A stretch of 64,000 nucleotides of DNA from Pseudomonas sp. UYIF39 (GTDB lineage Bacteria > Pseudomonadota > Gammaproteobacteria > Pseudomonadales > Pseudomonadaceae), in assembly GCF_029963765.1 (NCBI RefSeq), contig NZ_JALBYU010000009.1, forward strand, positions 217,511-281,510, given 5' to 3'. Under the pieces are notes generated by a model. That model saw only the letters and a program-made list of their open reading frames with translations, was not told the origin of the DNA and did no database searches. A program made the position numbers and the translations under genes. Every line of letters begins with the position of its first letter. Position 1 is the first letter of the stretch. This document shows positions 10,045 to 19,127 of this stretch, piece after piece.

Positions 10045-10060
10045 CGTTATGCGGTGCGAA

Positions 10061-11452
10061 TCAGTTCAGCACTACCGCACCCATCTTCTGCAGCTTGCGA
10101 CGGCGAGCCACAAACAAACCGGCAGCCACCACCAGCAAACTCAGCAGACCGGTCGCGAGGATCTCCACGCGATGCGCTTCCTGGAACAACATGATCGTCA
10201 GGGCCGCAACGATGAAGATGATCACCGCGTAGGTCAGGGCCGGGAACAGCCACATGCTGAAGGCGATTTTTTCACCACGAGCCATACGCTGCTTGCGCAT
10301 ACGCAGTTGCGAGATTGCGATCACCAAGTACACCAGCAGCGCGATAGCGCCGGAGCTGGCCAGCAGGAATTCGAACACGGCGGCCGGGGCCACGTAGTTG
10401 GCGAAAACTGCGACGAATGCAGCGCCAGTGGACAACATGACGGCCCAGTACGGCGTGCCGCTCTTGTTGGTGCGCTGGGAAACGGCCGGTGCATCACCGC
10501 GCTTGCCCAGGGAGAACATCATGCGCGAGGCGGTGTACAGCGCCGAGTTCAGGCAACTGGTCACAGCAACCAACACAACGATGTCGACGATCAGCTTGGC
10601 ATTCGGGATGCCCATGCGTTCAAGCACAGTCTGGTAGGAGCCGACGCTGGCCAGAATCGGGTCGTTCCATGGCACCAGGGCCACAACGATGAAGATCGAC
10701 ACGAGGTAGAACAAGCCAATCCGCCAGATCACCGAGTTGGTGGCCTTGGAGATTTGCTGGCCAGGGTTCTTCGATTCCGCGGCCGCAATGGTCACGATCT
10801 CGGTGCCCATGAAGGAAAACATGGTGGTCAGGATCGCGCCCAACACTGCGCCCATGCCGTTTGGCAGGAAGCCTTGGGTGTCGAACAGGTGCGAAACGCC
10901 GCTGACCTGGCTGTTCGGCAGGAAGCCGAAGATCGCCAGAATGCCGAGGCCAATGAAACCGATAATCGCCACGACTTTGACCAGGGCGAACCAGAATTCG
11001 AATTCACCGTAGTTCTTCACGCTGAACAAGTTCGTCACCGTCAGCAGCAAGGTGATGATCAACGTGAACGCCCAGATCGCCACATTCGGGAACCAGGCAT
11101 GCAGGATGGTCGCGGCGGCGTTGGCTTCCAGCGGAATCACCAACACCCAGAACCACCAGTAGAGCCAGCCGATGGTGAAACCGGCCCAGTGACCGATCGC
11201 GCGATCGGCATACGTCGAGAAGGAGCCAGTGTCCGGCGATGCGACGGCCATCTCGCCGAGCATGCGCATCACCAGCACCACCAGCATACCGGCGGCGGCG
11301 TAGGCCAACAGCACGGCCGGGCCTGCGGCGGCGATGGCATGGCCGGAGCCGACGAACAGGCCGGCGCCGATAACCCCGGCGATCGACAACATGGTCACAT
11401 GACGCGGTTTGAGCCCTTGTTCGAGGCCATTGGAGCTTGGGGTACTGCTCAT
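10061..11452 (-). CDS. gabP: Amino-acid permease, GABA-permease (GabP) type
   Basis: A 463-residue polytopic permease of the APC superfamily. The start is ATG 11450-11452, giving the family-typical head GLEQGLKPRHVTMLSIAGVI; longer in-frame starts add an Arg/Cys-rich leader without a signal. Family landmarks are GAGLFVGSGHAI in TM1, MRMLGEMAVASPDTGSF, SVKNYGEFEFWFALVKV, and FSFMGTEIVTIAAAES in TM6. It imports amino acids, probably 4-aminobutyrate or relatives, by proton symport. No gab catabolic genes are adjacent, so substrate assignment rests on similarity remembered from Pseudomonas GabP. Confidence 0.88.
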   Translation of the reverse strand: MSSTPSSNGLEQGLKPRHVTMLSIAGVIGAGLFVGSGHAIAAAGPAVLLAYAAAGMLVVLVMRMLGEMAVASPDTGSFSTYADRAIGHWAGFTIGWLYWWFWVLVIPLEANAAATILHAWFPNVAIWAFTLIITLLLTVTNLFSVKNYGEFEFWFALVKVVAIIGFIGLGILAIFGFLPNSQVSGVSHLFDTQGFLPNGMGAVLGAILTTMFSFMGTEIVTIAAAESKNPGQQISKATNSVIWRIGLFYLVSIFIVVALVPWNDPILASVGSYQTVLERMGIPNAKLIVDIVVLVAVTSCLNSALYTASRMMFSLGKRGDAPAVSQRTNKSGTPYWAVMLSTGAAFVAVFANYVAPAAVFEFLLASSGAIALLVYLVIAISQLRMRKQRMARGEKIAFSMWLFPALTYAVIIFIVAALTIMLFQEAHRVEILATGLLSLLVVAAGLFVARRRKLQKMGAVVLN

Positions 11453-12005
11453 TGAAACTACCTTTGTAAGGGGAAGCGATTTGCATCCATCCCGTCTGGC
11501 GTTCCTTCTCGTAAAAAGAAAGCAACGGGGCGTTCCGGATTCTGCACGCAATAATTGCGCCAAAATATTTCAGAGTGCCCAAGCATGGGGCTCTCCGCTT
11601 GACCGGACAGTCATCGCAAGTCATTGAGATTAATGGCAATTCGCCAGAGCGTTACCCTGCGACCCACTTTAAGAACGAAACGGCGCACCAGAAACACACC
11701 CAAAAATATAGCGCCGCACAATAAAAGTGCGGATCAGGAACGTTTGGCCGGTTAGCGCTTCCAACACCCCGTCAAAGCTGGCAACATCGCGCCCTTTTTT
11801 ACGCGGCACCCGCGTGGCAGCTGGTTCAAACGGCTGTTCGGTTGATAACAGCGCGACAGTCTGCTGTACCGATGCGACAACCTGCCACATACCACCCGTT
11901 TACCGCCCGTAGCGCTGTTGGCTGCCATTCAGACGCTATGCTAGCTTGGCCGCCTCGCCAGGAAGGCCACCAACAGCAGGAGCGAAATACTTATGAGGAA
12001 CGCAC
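11453..12005. other. 553-bp intergenic region between divergent transport genes
   Basis: This stretch separates the leftward permease from the rightward ABC operon and should hold both promoters. It contains a few short open frames (for example 11669-11890 on the minus strand) with no recognisable protein features or good ribosome sites. I see no convincing -35/-10 pair, riboswitch or transposon remnant. Confidence 0.4.
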
Positions 12006-12779
12006 ATGGCTGAGGCCACGCCCGCGCTTGAAATCCGCAACTTGCACAAACGCTACGGACAGCTTGAGGTGCTCAAAGGCATCTCGCTGACCGCCCGCGA
12101 CGGCGATGTGATCTCGATCCTGGGTTCCTCCGGTTCCGGCAAGTCCACGTTCCTTCGTTGCATCAACCTGCTGGAAAACCCGCACCAGGGCCAGATCCTG
12201 GTGGCCGGCGAAGAACTCAAGCTCAAAGCCGCCAAGAACGGCGAACTGGTCGCAGCCGATGGCAAGCAGATCAATCGCCTGCGCAGCGAGATCGGTTTTG
12301 TGTTTCAAAACTTTAATCTCTGGCCGCACATGAGCGTGCTCGACAACATCATCGAAGCCCCGCGCCGGGTGCTCGGCCAGAGCAAAGCCGAAGCCATCGA
12401 AGTCGCCGAAGCCTTGCTGGCCAAGGTCGGCATTGCTGACAAGCGCCACGCCTACCCGGCACAACTCTCCGGAGGGCAGCAACAACGCGCGGCCATCGCC
12501 CGCACCCTGGCCATGCAGCCCAAGGTGATCCTGTTCGACGAGCCCACCTCCGCCCTTGACCCGGAAATGGTCCAGGAAGTACTTAATGTCATCCGTGCAT
12601 TGGCCGAAGAAGGCCGCACCATGCTGCTGGTCACCCATGAAATGGGCTTCGCCCGTCAGGTGTCCAGCGAGGTGGTGTTCCTCCACCAGGGCCTGGTAGA
12701 AGAGCAAGGATCGCCACAGCAGGTGTTCGACAACCCGCTTTCGGCGCGCTGCAAACAATTCATGTCCAGCAACCGCTAA
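12006..12779 (+). CDS. Polar amino-acid ABC transporter ATPase, HisP type
   Basis: A 257-residue ATPase with Walker A GSSGSGKS (40-47), Q-loop VFQNFNLWPH (99-108), signature LSGGQQQR (154-161) and Walker B ILFDEPTSALD (175-185). The insertion around residues 70-92 between strand and Walker-proximal helix is characteristic of the histidine/arginine/lysine (HisP/AotP) group. It is the first gene of a P-J-Q-M operon, with 13 bases to the binding protein. It energises uptake of basic amino acids; histidine versus arginine/ornithine cannot be decided here. Confidence 0.95.
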   Translation: MAEATPALEIRNLHKRYGQLEVLKGISLTARDGDVISILGSSGSGKSTFLRCINLLENPHQGQILVAGEELKLKAAKNGELVAADGKQINRLRSEIGFVFQNFNLWPHMSVLDNIIEAPRRVLGQSKAEAIEVAEALLAKVGIADKRHAYPAQLSGGQQQRAAIARTLAMQPKVILFDEPTSALDPEMVQEVLNVIRALAEEGRTMLLVTHEMGFARQVSSEVVFLHQGLVEEQGSPQQVFDNPLSARCKQFMSSNR

Positions 12780-12792
12780 CGGAGCTACCCGC

Positions 12793-13539
12793 ATGCAGAA
12801 CTACAAAAAGGTCTTCCTGGCAGCCGCCGTCACCCTGGCCTTCAGTGCCGGTGCCATGGCCGAAACCCTGAAGATGGGCATTGAAGCGGCCTACCCGCCG
12901 TTCAACAACAAAGATGCCAGTGGCAATGTCGTCGGCTTCGACAAAGAAATCGGCGACGCCCTGTGCGCCAAGATGAAAGTCGACTGCACCGTGGTCACGT
13001 CTGACTGGGACGGCATTATCCCGGCCCTGAACGCCAAGAAGTTCGACTTCCTGATCTCCTCGATGTCGATCACCGACGAGCGCAAGCAAGCGGTGGACTT
13101 CACCGACCCGTACTACTCCAACAAACTGCAATTCATCGCCAAGAAGGACGTCGACTTCAAAACCGACAAGGCTTCCCTGCAAGGTAAAGTGATCGGCGCG
13201 CAACGTGCGACCCTCGCCGGCACCTGGCTGGAAGACAACATGGAAGGCGTTGAAGTCAAACTCTACGACACCCAGGAAAACGCCTACCTCGACCTGACCT
13301 CAGGTCGTCTGGACGGCATCCTGGCGGACAAGTACGTCAACTATGAGTGGCTGAAAAGCGACGCCGGCCGTTCTTATGAGTTCAAAGGCGACCCGGTGGA
13401 AGAAAGCGACAAGATCGGTATCGCTGTACGTAAAGGCGATGAGATTCGTACGAAGCTGAACACCGCACTGAAAGAAATCGTCGCTGATGGCACCTACAAA
13501 AAGATCAACGACAAGTACTTCCCGTTCAGCATCTATTGA
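12793..13539 (+). CDS. Periplasmic basic amino-acid binding protein (HisJ/ArgT/AotJ type)
   Basis: A 248-residue class II solute-binding protein with a signal peptide (residues 1-23, ending SAGAMA). The mature protein has the SBP_bac_3 pattern: MGIEAAYPPFNNKD, GFDKEIGDAL, DWDGIIPALNAKKFD, SSMSITDERKQAVDFTDPYY and a conserved cysteine pair (C-AKMKVD-C) matching the disulfide of HisJ/LAO proteins. It captures substrate for the permease pair downstream. A stem-loop follows the stop, suggesting this cistron is more stable or more abundant than the rest. Confidence 0.93.
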   Translation: MQNYKKVFLAAAVTLAFSAGAMAETLKMGIEAAYPPFNNKDASGNVVGFDKEIGDALCAKMKVDCTVVTSDWDGIIPALNAKKFDFLISSMSITDERKQAVDFTDPYYSNKLQFIAKKDVDFKTDKASLQGKVIGAQRATLAGTWLEDNMEGVEVKLYDTQENAYLDLTSGRLDGILADKYVNYEWLKSDAGRSYEFKGDPVEESDKIGIAVRKGDEIRTKLNTALKEIVADGTYKKINDKYFPFSIY

Positions 13540-13556
13540 TTCTGACCTGCCGGGCC

Positions 13557-13578
13557 GGCGCCGTTATTTGACGGCGCC
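13557..13578 (+). other. Intercistronic hairpin after the binding-protein gene
   Basis: GGCGCCGT at 13557-13564 pairs with ACGGCGCC at 13571-13578 over a six-base loop, with no T run. Such hairpins after binding-protein cistrons in ABC operons typically protect upstream mRNA and raise binding-protein yield over the permeases. Confidence 0.65.
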
Positions 13579-13617
13579 AGTCCCTGGCATTGCCTGCCGC
13601 GATTTGAAAAGAAATCC

Positions 13618-14313
13618 ATGACTATCGATCTCTACGGATTCGGCCCGGCGCTCGCCGCTGGCGCGCTGATGACTGTGAAACTGGCACTCTCGGCCTTGTG
13701 CCTGGGGCTGGTGCTCGGTCTGCTCGGCGCCTTGGCCAAGACTTCCCCGTACAAGCCGCTGCAATGGCTTGGCGGTACTTATTCAACCCTGGTTCGCGGC
13801 ATCCCTGAATTGCTCTGGGTGTTGTTGATCTACTTCGGCACGGTCAACCTGATGCGTGCCCTGGGCGAGTTCTTCGGCAACCCCGACCTCGAACTCAATG
13901 CCTTCGCCGCTGGCGTAATTGCGTTGGGGCTGTGCTTCGGCGCCTACGCCACGGAAGTGTTTCGTGGTGCAATTTTGGCTATCCCCAAAGGTCACCGCGA
14001 AGCGGGTGTGGCGTTGGGCCTGTCGAAATTCCGTATCTTCACCAAACTGATCATGCCGCAGATGTGGCGCATCGCGCTGCCCGGGCTGGGCAACCTGTTC
14101 ATGATCCTGATGAAAGACACCGCACTGGTATCGGTCATCGGCCTGGAAGAAATCATGCGTCACGCGCAAATCGGCGTAACCGTGTCCAAACAGCCGTTCA
14201 CCTTTTATATGGTGGCCGCGTTCATGTACCTGGGCCTGACGGTTCTCGCCATGACCGGCATGTACTTCATGGAAAAACGCGCCGCTCGCGGCTTCGCGAG
14301 GAGTACCCAATGA
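13618..14313 (+). CDS. ABC permease, HisQ type
   Basis: A 231-residue inner-membrane permease with five predicted membrane segments. It has the HEEM-family head (GFGPALAAGALMTVKLALSA), VRGIPELLWVLLIYFG, and the EAA loop (AIPKGHREAGVALGLSKFRIF) that docks on the ATPase. It partners with the HisM-type gene, whose start overlaps this stop (ATGA). The gene starts 78 bases after the binding protein. Confidence 0.93.
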   Translation: MTIDLYGFGPALAAGALMTVKLALSALCLGLVLGLLGALAKTSPYKPLQWLGGTYSTLVRGIPELLWVLLIYFGTVNLMRALGEFFGNPDLELNAFAAGVIALGLCFGAYATEVFRGAILAIPKGHREAGVALGLSKFRIFTKLIMPQMWRIALPGLGNLFMILMKDTALVSVIGLEEIMRHAQIGVTVSKQPFTFYMVAAFMYLGLTVLAMTGMYFMEKRAARGFARSTQ

Positions 14314-14999
14314 ACTGGGAAGTCATCATCAAGTGGCTGCCGAAACTGGCTCAGGGCGCGACGCTGACCCTGGAACTGGTGGCCATCGCCGTGATCGCCG
14401 GTTTGCTACTGGCAATTCCGCTGGGCATCGCGCGCTCGTCGCGACTCTGGTACGTGCGGGCATTCCCCTACGGCTACATCTTCTTTTTCCGCGGCACGCC
14501 GTTGCTGGTTCAGCTGTTCCTGGTCTACTACGGGCTGGCGCAGTTCGATGCGATCCGTAACAGCTCGATGTGGCCGTACCTGCGCGATCCGTTCTGGTGC
14601 GCAACCGCGACCATGACCTTGCACACCGCGGCCTACATCGCCGAGATCCTGCGCGGTTCAATCCAGGCGATTCCAAAGGGCGAGATTGAAGCTGCCCGGG
14701 CGCTGGGCATGTCCCGAGCCAAAGCGATGTTCTACATTATCCTGCCCCGCGCAGCGCGCATCGGTCTGCCGGCCTACAGCAACGAAGTCATCCTGATGCT
14801 CAAGGCCAGCGCCCTGGCCAGCACCGTGACCTTGCTGGAACTGACCGGGATGGCCCGCACCATCATTGCCCGGACCTACCTGCCGGTGGAGATCTTCTTC
14901 GCCGCTGGCATGTTCTACCTGCTGATGGCTTATGTGCTGGTTCGCGGCTTCAAGCTGCTGGAGCGCTGGCTGCGCGTCGATGCCTGCCAAGGGCGTTGA
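14310..14999 (+). CDS. ABC permease, HisM type
   Basis: A 229-residue permease starting at the ATG overlapping the HisQ stop. Features: QGATLTLELVAIAVIAG, FFFRGTPLLVQLFLVYYGLAQ, and the EAA loop (AIPKGEIEAARALGMSRAKA). It forms the channel with the preceding permease. The open frame extends upstream through the previous gene but only as an out-of-frame shadow. The following methyltransferase begins inside its last 20 bases. Confidence 0.93.
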   Translation: MNWEVIIKWLPKLAQGATLTLELVAIAVIAGLLLAIPLGIARSSRLWYVRAFPYGYIFFFRGTPLLVQLFLVYYGLAQFDAIRNSSMWPYLRDPFWCATATMTLHTAAYIAEILRGSIQAIPKGEIEAARALGMSRAKAMFYIILPRAARIGLPAYSNEVILMLKASALASTVTLLELTGMARTIIARTYLPVEIFFAAGMFYLLMAYVLVRGFKLLERWLRVDACQGR

Positions 15000-16209
15000 T
15001 TGCTGCGTGCTGACGGGTGAGGCCTTACTCGCCCGTTTCGCGGCGCTGGATGCTTTTCTGATCGAGCATCAGGCGCTGTGGAAGCCTCGTCCGTTTACTC
15101 ATCTGCAACTTCCTTGGGAAGCTTCCTACCCCGAGTTGTCTGTATGGCTACGCGGCAGGTCGTTGGAGGATGCGGAAAATGCTCATAACCAACCTGCTCT
15201 TCTCGATGCGCCGGAGCCCTTTGCTTCACTGGCCGCGTTTTCCCTTGAGCTTAGCGCTGTAGGTGAATTGCCGGCTCATGCACTCGAAGCAGCTGGCCAT
15301 CGACTGGATGTCGATGTGCCGGGGCGCAAGTGGCAGCAGATTGAGGCGTTTGTCAGTCGGCTGGAATTTTCTGACGCGCCGAAGCATTGGCTGGATTGGT
15401 GTTCGGGCAAAGGCCACTTGGGTCGACGGTTGCTGACAGCCGGGCAACAGCTGACCTGCCTGGAATACGACCCGGCGCTGGTCGTCAGCGGTCAGGCACT
15501 CAGTCAGCGTCATCAATTGCATGCGCTTCATGTCGAGCAAGACGTGCTCGCGCCGGGTGCTGCCTCTTTATTGAATGCTGACCACACGCCGGTAGCGCTG
15601 CACGCCTGCGGTGATCTGCATGTGCGGCTGATGCAGCTCGCTAGCGCCTCCGGTTGCAAGCAGCTGGCCATTGCCCCTTGCTGCTACAACCGGATCAGTG
15701 TGAGCGAGTACCAGACGCTTTCCTCTGCGGGCATGCGATCCGACCTACAACTATCGCTCGAAGATCTCTCGCTGCCGATGAACGAAACCGTCACCGCTGG
15801 CGCTCGCGTCCGACGCCAACGCGACACCTCCATGGCCCGGCGCCTGGGTTTCGACCTGCTGCAACGGCAACTGCGCGGCGTTGACGAGTACCTGACCACC
15901 CCTTCTCTCCCCAGTGCCTGGCTGGATAAATCCTTCGCTGATTACTGCAATCATTTGGCCGCGCTTAAAGAGTTATCCACAATCGGACCGCAGAATTGGC
16001 CAGCACTTGAAGCCGCTGGTTGGCAGCGATTGGCCGAAGTGCGCAATCTCGAACTACTGCGCGGACTTTTCCGACGCCCATTGGAGCTGTGGCTGGTACT
16101 CGATCGAGCCCTTTTCCTCGCCGAGCAAGGGTATGCGGTTCGCCTCGGAACCTTCTGCGAAACCCCGCTTACACCGCGTAATTTCCTGATCCTGGCTGAG
16201 CGCCCTTAA
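14980..16209 (+). CDS. SAM-dependent methyltransferase
   Basis: A 409-residue product from ATG 14980, inside the end of the permease gene; this start avoids the Cys/Trp-rich extension from 14932. The Rossmann motif I DWCSGKGHLGRRLL (near residues 137-150) and LEYDPALV define a class I methyltransferase. C-terminal of it, APCCYNRI and the long helical tail resemble the glutathione-S-transferase C-domain-containing (GSTCD-like) methyltransferase group, which acts on tRNA or small molecules. The substrate is unknown. Overlap with the transporter operon suggests co-transcription without an obvious functional link. Confidence 0.8.
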   Translation: MPAKGVDCCVLTGEALLARFAALDAFLIEHQALWKPRPFTHLQLPWEASYPELSVWLRGRSLEDAENAHNQPALLDAPEPFASLAAFSLELSAVGELPAHALEAAGHRLDVDVPGRKWQQIEAFVSRLEFSDAPKHWLDWCSGKGHLGRRLLTAGQQLTCLEYDPALVVSGQALSQRHQLHALHVEQDVLAPGAASLLNADHTPVALHACGDLHVRLMQLASASGCKQLAIAPCCYNRISVSEYQTLSSAGMRSDLQLSLEDLSLPMNETVTAGARVRRQRDTSMARRLGFDLLQRQLRGVDEYLTTPSLPSAWLDKSFADYCNHLAALKELSTIGPQNWPALEAAGWQRLAEVRNLELLRGLFRRPLELWLVLDRALFLAEQGYAVRLGTFCETPLTPRNFLILAERP

Positions 16210-16507
16210 AGCGCCTCTGCCTGTGGATAACTCTGGGGATGAAATTATCATGGATCCAATATATACAGCTGTTTCGGAGCTGAAACACAAGTGTTCAATT
16301 TTCGTACACCTGTAAAAAAAGCGGAAAAACAGGCATTTGCGATCAAATGAGAACGGCTCCGCAAATTTGCCTCTAAGCAGGTGCGGTACAAATCCCGTTG
16401 TGCATAAGCGTTCAGCCAAAACAACATAAACGACCTGCGAAACCTCGACTATCTTTGCCAAACGCCAGAATTGCCTGGTGTTCAAACAGCAAGGAGCTAG
16501 GAAAACC
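16210..16507. other. 298-bp intergenic region, no gene seen
   Basis: An AT-rich stretch between the methyltransferase stop and the deaminase-like gene. It contains several short palindromes (for example GTTTCGGAGCTGAAAC around 16271-16286) but no open frame with a ribosome site. It probably holds the promoter of the next gene. Confidence 0.4.
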
Positions 16508-17749
16508 ATGAGCACATTGAACAGTGCGCAGGAAGCCGTCGATACCGTCGCCAACCAAGCCATTGATGCTGCGCTGCAGCAAACCTTCGCAGTGGGTGGC
16601 GCCATCATCAACAACGCAACGGGCGAGGTCATCGCCGCGCTGCACAACAACGTGCTGATGCCTTTCCCCGGCAGTGCCACCACGTACTTTCTACCTCATG
16701 ACCCGACCGCTCACGGCGAGCGGCAATTGGTGGACTGGTACTACGAAAACGTCGCGCCATTGAACCTGCAACCGCCCAATCAGTTGACTGTCGTCACCAC
16801 GCTGGACCCGTGCGCCATGTGCGCTGGTTCACTGCTGACTGCAGGATTCAACGTCGCCGTCAGTGCGATCGATGACTACGCAGGCATCAACTACAACAGC
16901 CAGTTCACCTTTCCATCGCTGCCGCCGCAGATCCGCCAACAGGCGCAGGACACCTGGGGTTATTACGCGATCGCGGCGCCGGTCAGCCGGGCTTATCAAG
17001 GTTCGACCAGTCCGGTGTTTGGTGGCCAGACCATCGACTCGGCGGCTTACTTCCTCACCAGTTCGATCTTCTCCGCCAGCGTCAACACCGTACGCGAGGC
17101 CAGCAACAACAGCGGTCTGCCGCCGGATCAACTGCAAAACCCGGCAAACCTTCCGGCCAACAGCAAAGTCCGCCAGGCACTGACTGCGCTCAGCCCGTTT
17201 GCGCTGACCGTGCAATCGGCCAACCCACGCGACCCCGGCGCAGAACTCGCCCCGCCACTGTTACAAACCGCACAGCACAGCCCGGTGTTCAACTCGGTAG
17301 CCCTCATCGATCCATTCGGCAACCTGCTGGTGTGTCTGGGAGGCGTTGAGAACCAGTCGCCGATTCGTACAGCGTTCATGGAAACCACCCGCAACTACGC
17401 GGTCATGCGCTGGACCCTGATGAACGACCCCGACCCGGCAGTTCGCGCCCAGGCCGAGCAATACCTGACGCATCCAAAGTACGGCACCTTTGTCTTCCTC
17501 TACGCCCCCGACCCCACCACCCCGCAGGCCGTGATGACCTTCGGCGCGTATGGTTCGACCATGGAAGGCCCCGTGCCGCAGAGCTATCCGTCCAACCTCC
17601 AATACGTTCTGCTGCCGGGCAACACCACCGCCCAAGCGTTGTCGACACTGGCCCAGAACCTGCCGCCGTTCTACACGCAAAGCGTGCAAGTGGCGCCCGC
17701 GCAGGTGCTGAGTCAGGACCTGATTAACGCGGTTAAAAACGGCGTGTAA
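16508..17749 (+). CDS. Cytidine/deoxycytidylate deaminase-fold zinc protein
   Basis: A 413-residue protein; ATG 16508 is chosen because AAGGAG lies ten bases upstream. A zinc deaminase site is intact: H69-G-E71 (TAHGERQL) and P101-C-A-M-C105 (LDPCAMCAGSL). These supply the three zinc ligands and the proton-shuttling glutamate. The remaining 300 residues exceed the usual 150-residue deaminase core and show no second recognised domain. The enzyme probably deaminates a nucleoside or base, but the substrate is not evident. It is monocistronic, just before the tRNA-Thr integration hotspot. Confidence 0.8.
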   Translation: MSTLNSAQEAVDTVANQAIDAALQQTFAVGGAIINNATGEVIAALHNNVLMPFPGSATTYFLPHDPTAHGERQLVDWYYENVAPLNLQPPNQLTVVTTLDPCAMCAGSLLTAGFNVAVSAIDDYAGINYNSQFTFPSLPPQIRQQAQDTWGYYAIAAPVSRAYQGSTSPVFGGQTIDSAAYFLTSSIFSASVNTVREASNNSGLPPDQLQNPANLPANSKVRQALTALSPFALTVQSANPRDPGAELAPPLLQTAQHSPVFNSVALIDPFGNLLVCLGGVENQSPIRTAFMETTRNYAVMRWTLMNDPDPAVRAQAEQYLTHPKYGTFVFLYAPDPTTPQAVMTFGAYGSTMEGPVPQSYPSNLQYVLLPGNTTAQALSTLAQNLPPFYTQSVQVAPAQVLSQDLINAVKNGV

Positions 17750-17767
17750 TGCTTTAAAGCAATCGCA

Positions 17768-17802
17768 CTGGCCGGCCCCGCAGAAGCGTCCGCGGGGCCA
17801 GC
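17768..17802 (+). terminator. GC-rich hairpin after the deaminase gene
   Basis: GGCCCCGC at 17774-17781 pairs with GCGGGGCC at 17792-17799; no T tract follows, so termination is plausible but not certain. Confidence 0.5.
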
Positions 17803-17837
17803 CTGACGCCTGCGCAAAAATAGTCTGAATTCAGGGG

Positions 17838-17865
17838 TTTACAGAACCAACCCAATCGCTATAAT
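17838..17865 (+). promoter_or_regulatory. sigma-70 promoter of tRNA-Thr
   Basis: TTTACA at 17838-17843 and a consensus TATAAT at 17860-17865 are 16 bases apart; the tRNA begins 13 bases after the -10 box. Confidence 0.7.
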
Positions 17866-17878
17866 CGTCGCCCAACAC

Positions 17879-17956
<78 letters not shown>

Positions 17957-17960
17957 TAAA

Positions 17961-17990
17961 ACAAGGGCTTACAGCGATGTAGGCCCTTGT
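17961..17990 (+). terminator. Phage-borne hairpin after tRNA-Thr
   Basis: ACAAGGGC / GCCCTTGT forms a stem a few bases after CCA, where the original chromosome has a different 15-bp hairpin (copy at 53826-53859). The phage thus restores a 3' processing or termination signal along with the tRNA end, although no T run is present here. Confidence 0.5.
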
Positions 17991-18002
17991 TGCATCAGCC
18001 AA

Positions 18003-18024
18003 ACGTAATAACCCACGTAATAAG
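18003..18024 (+). promoter_or_regulatory. Candidate integrase arm-type sites, left arm
   Basis: ACGTAATAA (18003-18011) and CACGTAATAAG (18014-18024) are direct repeats; the 11-base form recurs exactly at 53724-53734 next to attR. Short directly repeated motifs flanking the core are typical arm-binding sites of tyrosine integrases. Confidence 0.55.
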
Positions 18025-18151
18025 CCCGATCGAGCATTCCCCACGACCATCCTTCGAAACTTAAGGGCATGGGGTCAAGGTGCTGCTTTTAGGCGACTTA
18101 CCGATCGTCCTGCACTTGTACAGGCAGGCCTGCAACCTTCCAGGTGAATGC

Positions 18152-18658
18152 ATGGACAGCAGTGCCCTAGCGCCGACCCCTTACGACAATGGCGTAAAGG
18201 GTACCCAACAAGCCGGCCTTGTTGAGGATATCGGGGAGTCTGCAACCCCGCCTTTAACGGGGCAGTTCATAGAAAAAGCAATGATCGGCCTAGCAGCTGC
18301 TAGACCAGGCAAGTTCGGAGGTGAACTGGGCGCTCCTATGTTCACTGCGATGATCAATCATCTTTCGCACGAAAAAGAACAGGCAAAATCCTCCGAGATT
18401 GCGGCCCAGATCAAACTCGAAGCGGTAACAGCAGAACTCAACGCTCTCAACATCCAGAAAGTCAGGCTTGATGAGCGCCTGGAAAACCTTCGCAGCACAA
18501 GTAGAATTAAGCAGACCTGTGCGTTTTTAAGTCCCATTTTCTTCTCAGTAGCGATCGATCTTCACAAAGGCAACCTGAACATTTCAGTTGTTGTCGCTAT
18601 CGCTTCCACTGTTCTGCTCGCAGTCAATTTTTTCGGATTCCGAGGTAAATCAGAATGA
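18152..18658 (+). CDS. Unknown coiled-coil protein with C-terminal membrane hairpin (cargo gene 1)
   Basis: A 168-residue product from ATG 18152 (AGGTG six bases upstream; the frame opens earlier at 18080 without a good site). A predicted coiled coil spans roughly residues 75-125 (KLEAVTAELNALNIQKVRL), followed by two hydrophobic segments (AFLSPIFFSVAIDL and SVVVAIASTVLLAVNFFGF). No family is recognised. It is coupled by an ATGA overlap to the next gene. Its place directly inside attL, outside the P2 core, marks it as lysogenic cargo; a membrane-associated effector or sensor is possible but unproven. Confidence 0.65.
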   Translation: MDSSALAPTPYDNGVKGTQQAGLVEDIGESATPPLTGQFIEKAMIGLAAARPGKFGGELGAPMFTAMINHLSHEKEQAKSSEIAAQIKLEAVTAELNALNIQKVRLDERLENLRSTSRIKQTCAFLSPIFFSVAIDLHKGNLNISVVVAIASTVLLAVNFFGFRGKSE

Positions 18659-19098
18659 GTATTGGAATGGTTGAAAGCCTTAAAATTGTTCACGTGGAAG
18701 ACCATGGGGTTCCGAACGAAGAGCACATCGCGATATCGGTCAAACAACGGTGCGACCTTTCGGACTTTTGCTTACTCATCGGTTTAGCTGGTATGGATGG
18801 CCGTGCTACGCCAGTTAAAGATCACATGCTTTGGTTCGGGTACGGACAGGTGAACCCTGGCGATTGGATCATTGTGTACACAGCGGCGGGCTCTACGAGA
18901 ATTACTCCATTAGGTGACTCCGCTGGCTATGCGCGCGGCGCACGCGCCATTGCTATCCACTGGGGAAAGGAGCACACCATTTTTCAGAATAGAAGTTTGA
19001 TTCCTATGATTGTTCGAATTGGTGCAGTTGGGATGGAAAAACAACCTGAGCCCCAATTCCAAGGTGTTTCGAAAGACGAGCAACGTAGATTGTTTTGA
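18655..19098 (+). CDS. Unknown soluble protein (cargo gene 2)
   Basis: A 147-residue protein starting inside the stop of cargo gene 1. No signal peptide or membrane segment is seen. It is beta-rich in appearance (MLWFGYGQVNPGDWIIVY, GSTRITPLGDSAGYARGARA) and no family is recognised. Codon use is less GC-rich than the surrounding phage structural genes. Together with gene 1 it makes a two-gene unit of a membrane coiled-coil protein plus a cytosolic partner. Confidence 0.65.
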   Translation: MSIGMVESLKIVHVEDHGVPNEEHIAISVKQRCDLSDFCLLIGLAGMDGRATPVKDHMLWFGYGQVNPGDWIIVYTAAGSTRITPLGDSAGYARGARAIAIHWGKEHTIFQNRSLIPMIVRIGAVGMEKQPEPQFQGVSKDEQRRLF

Positions 19099-19127
19099 AT
19101 CACCGAAGCATTTTGCCCGCTATCCAG

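Noticed and set aside
10049..11455. 468-codon plus-strand frame opposite the amino-acid permease
   Set aside because: Histidine/glutamine-rich antisense frame without domain; the opposite strand encodes an intact permease with a terminator.
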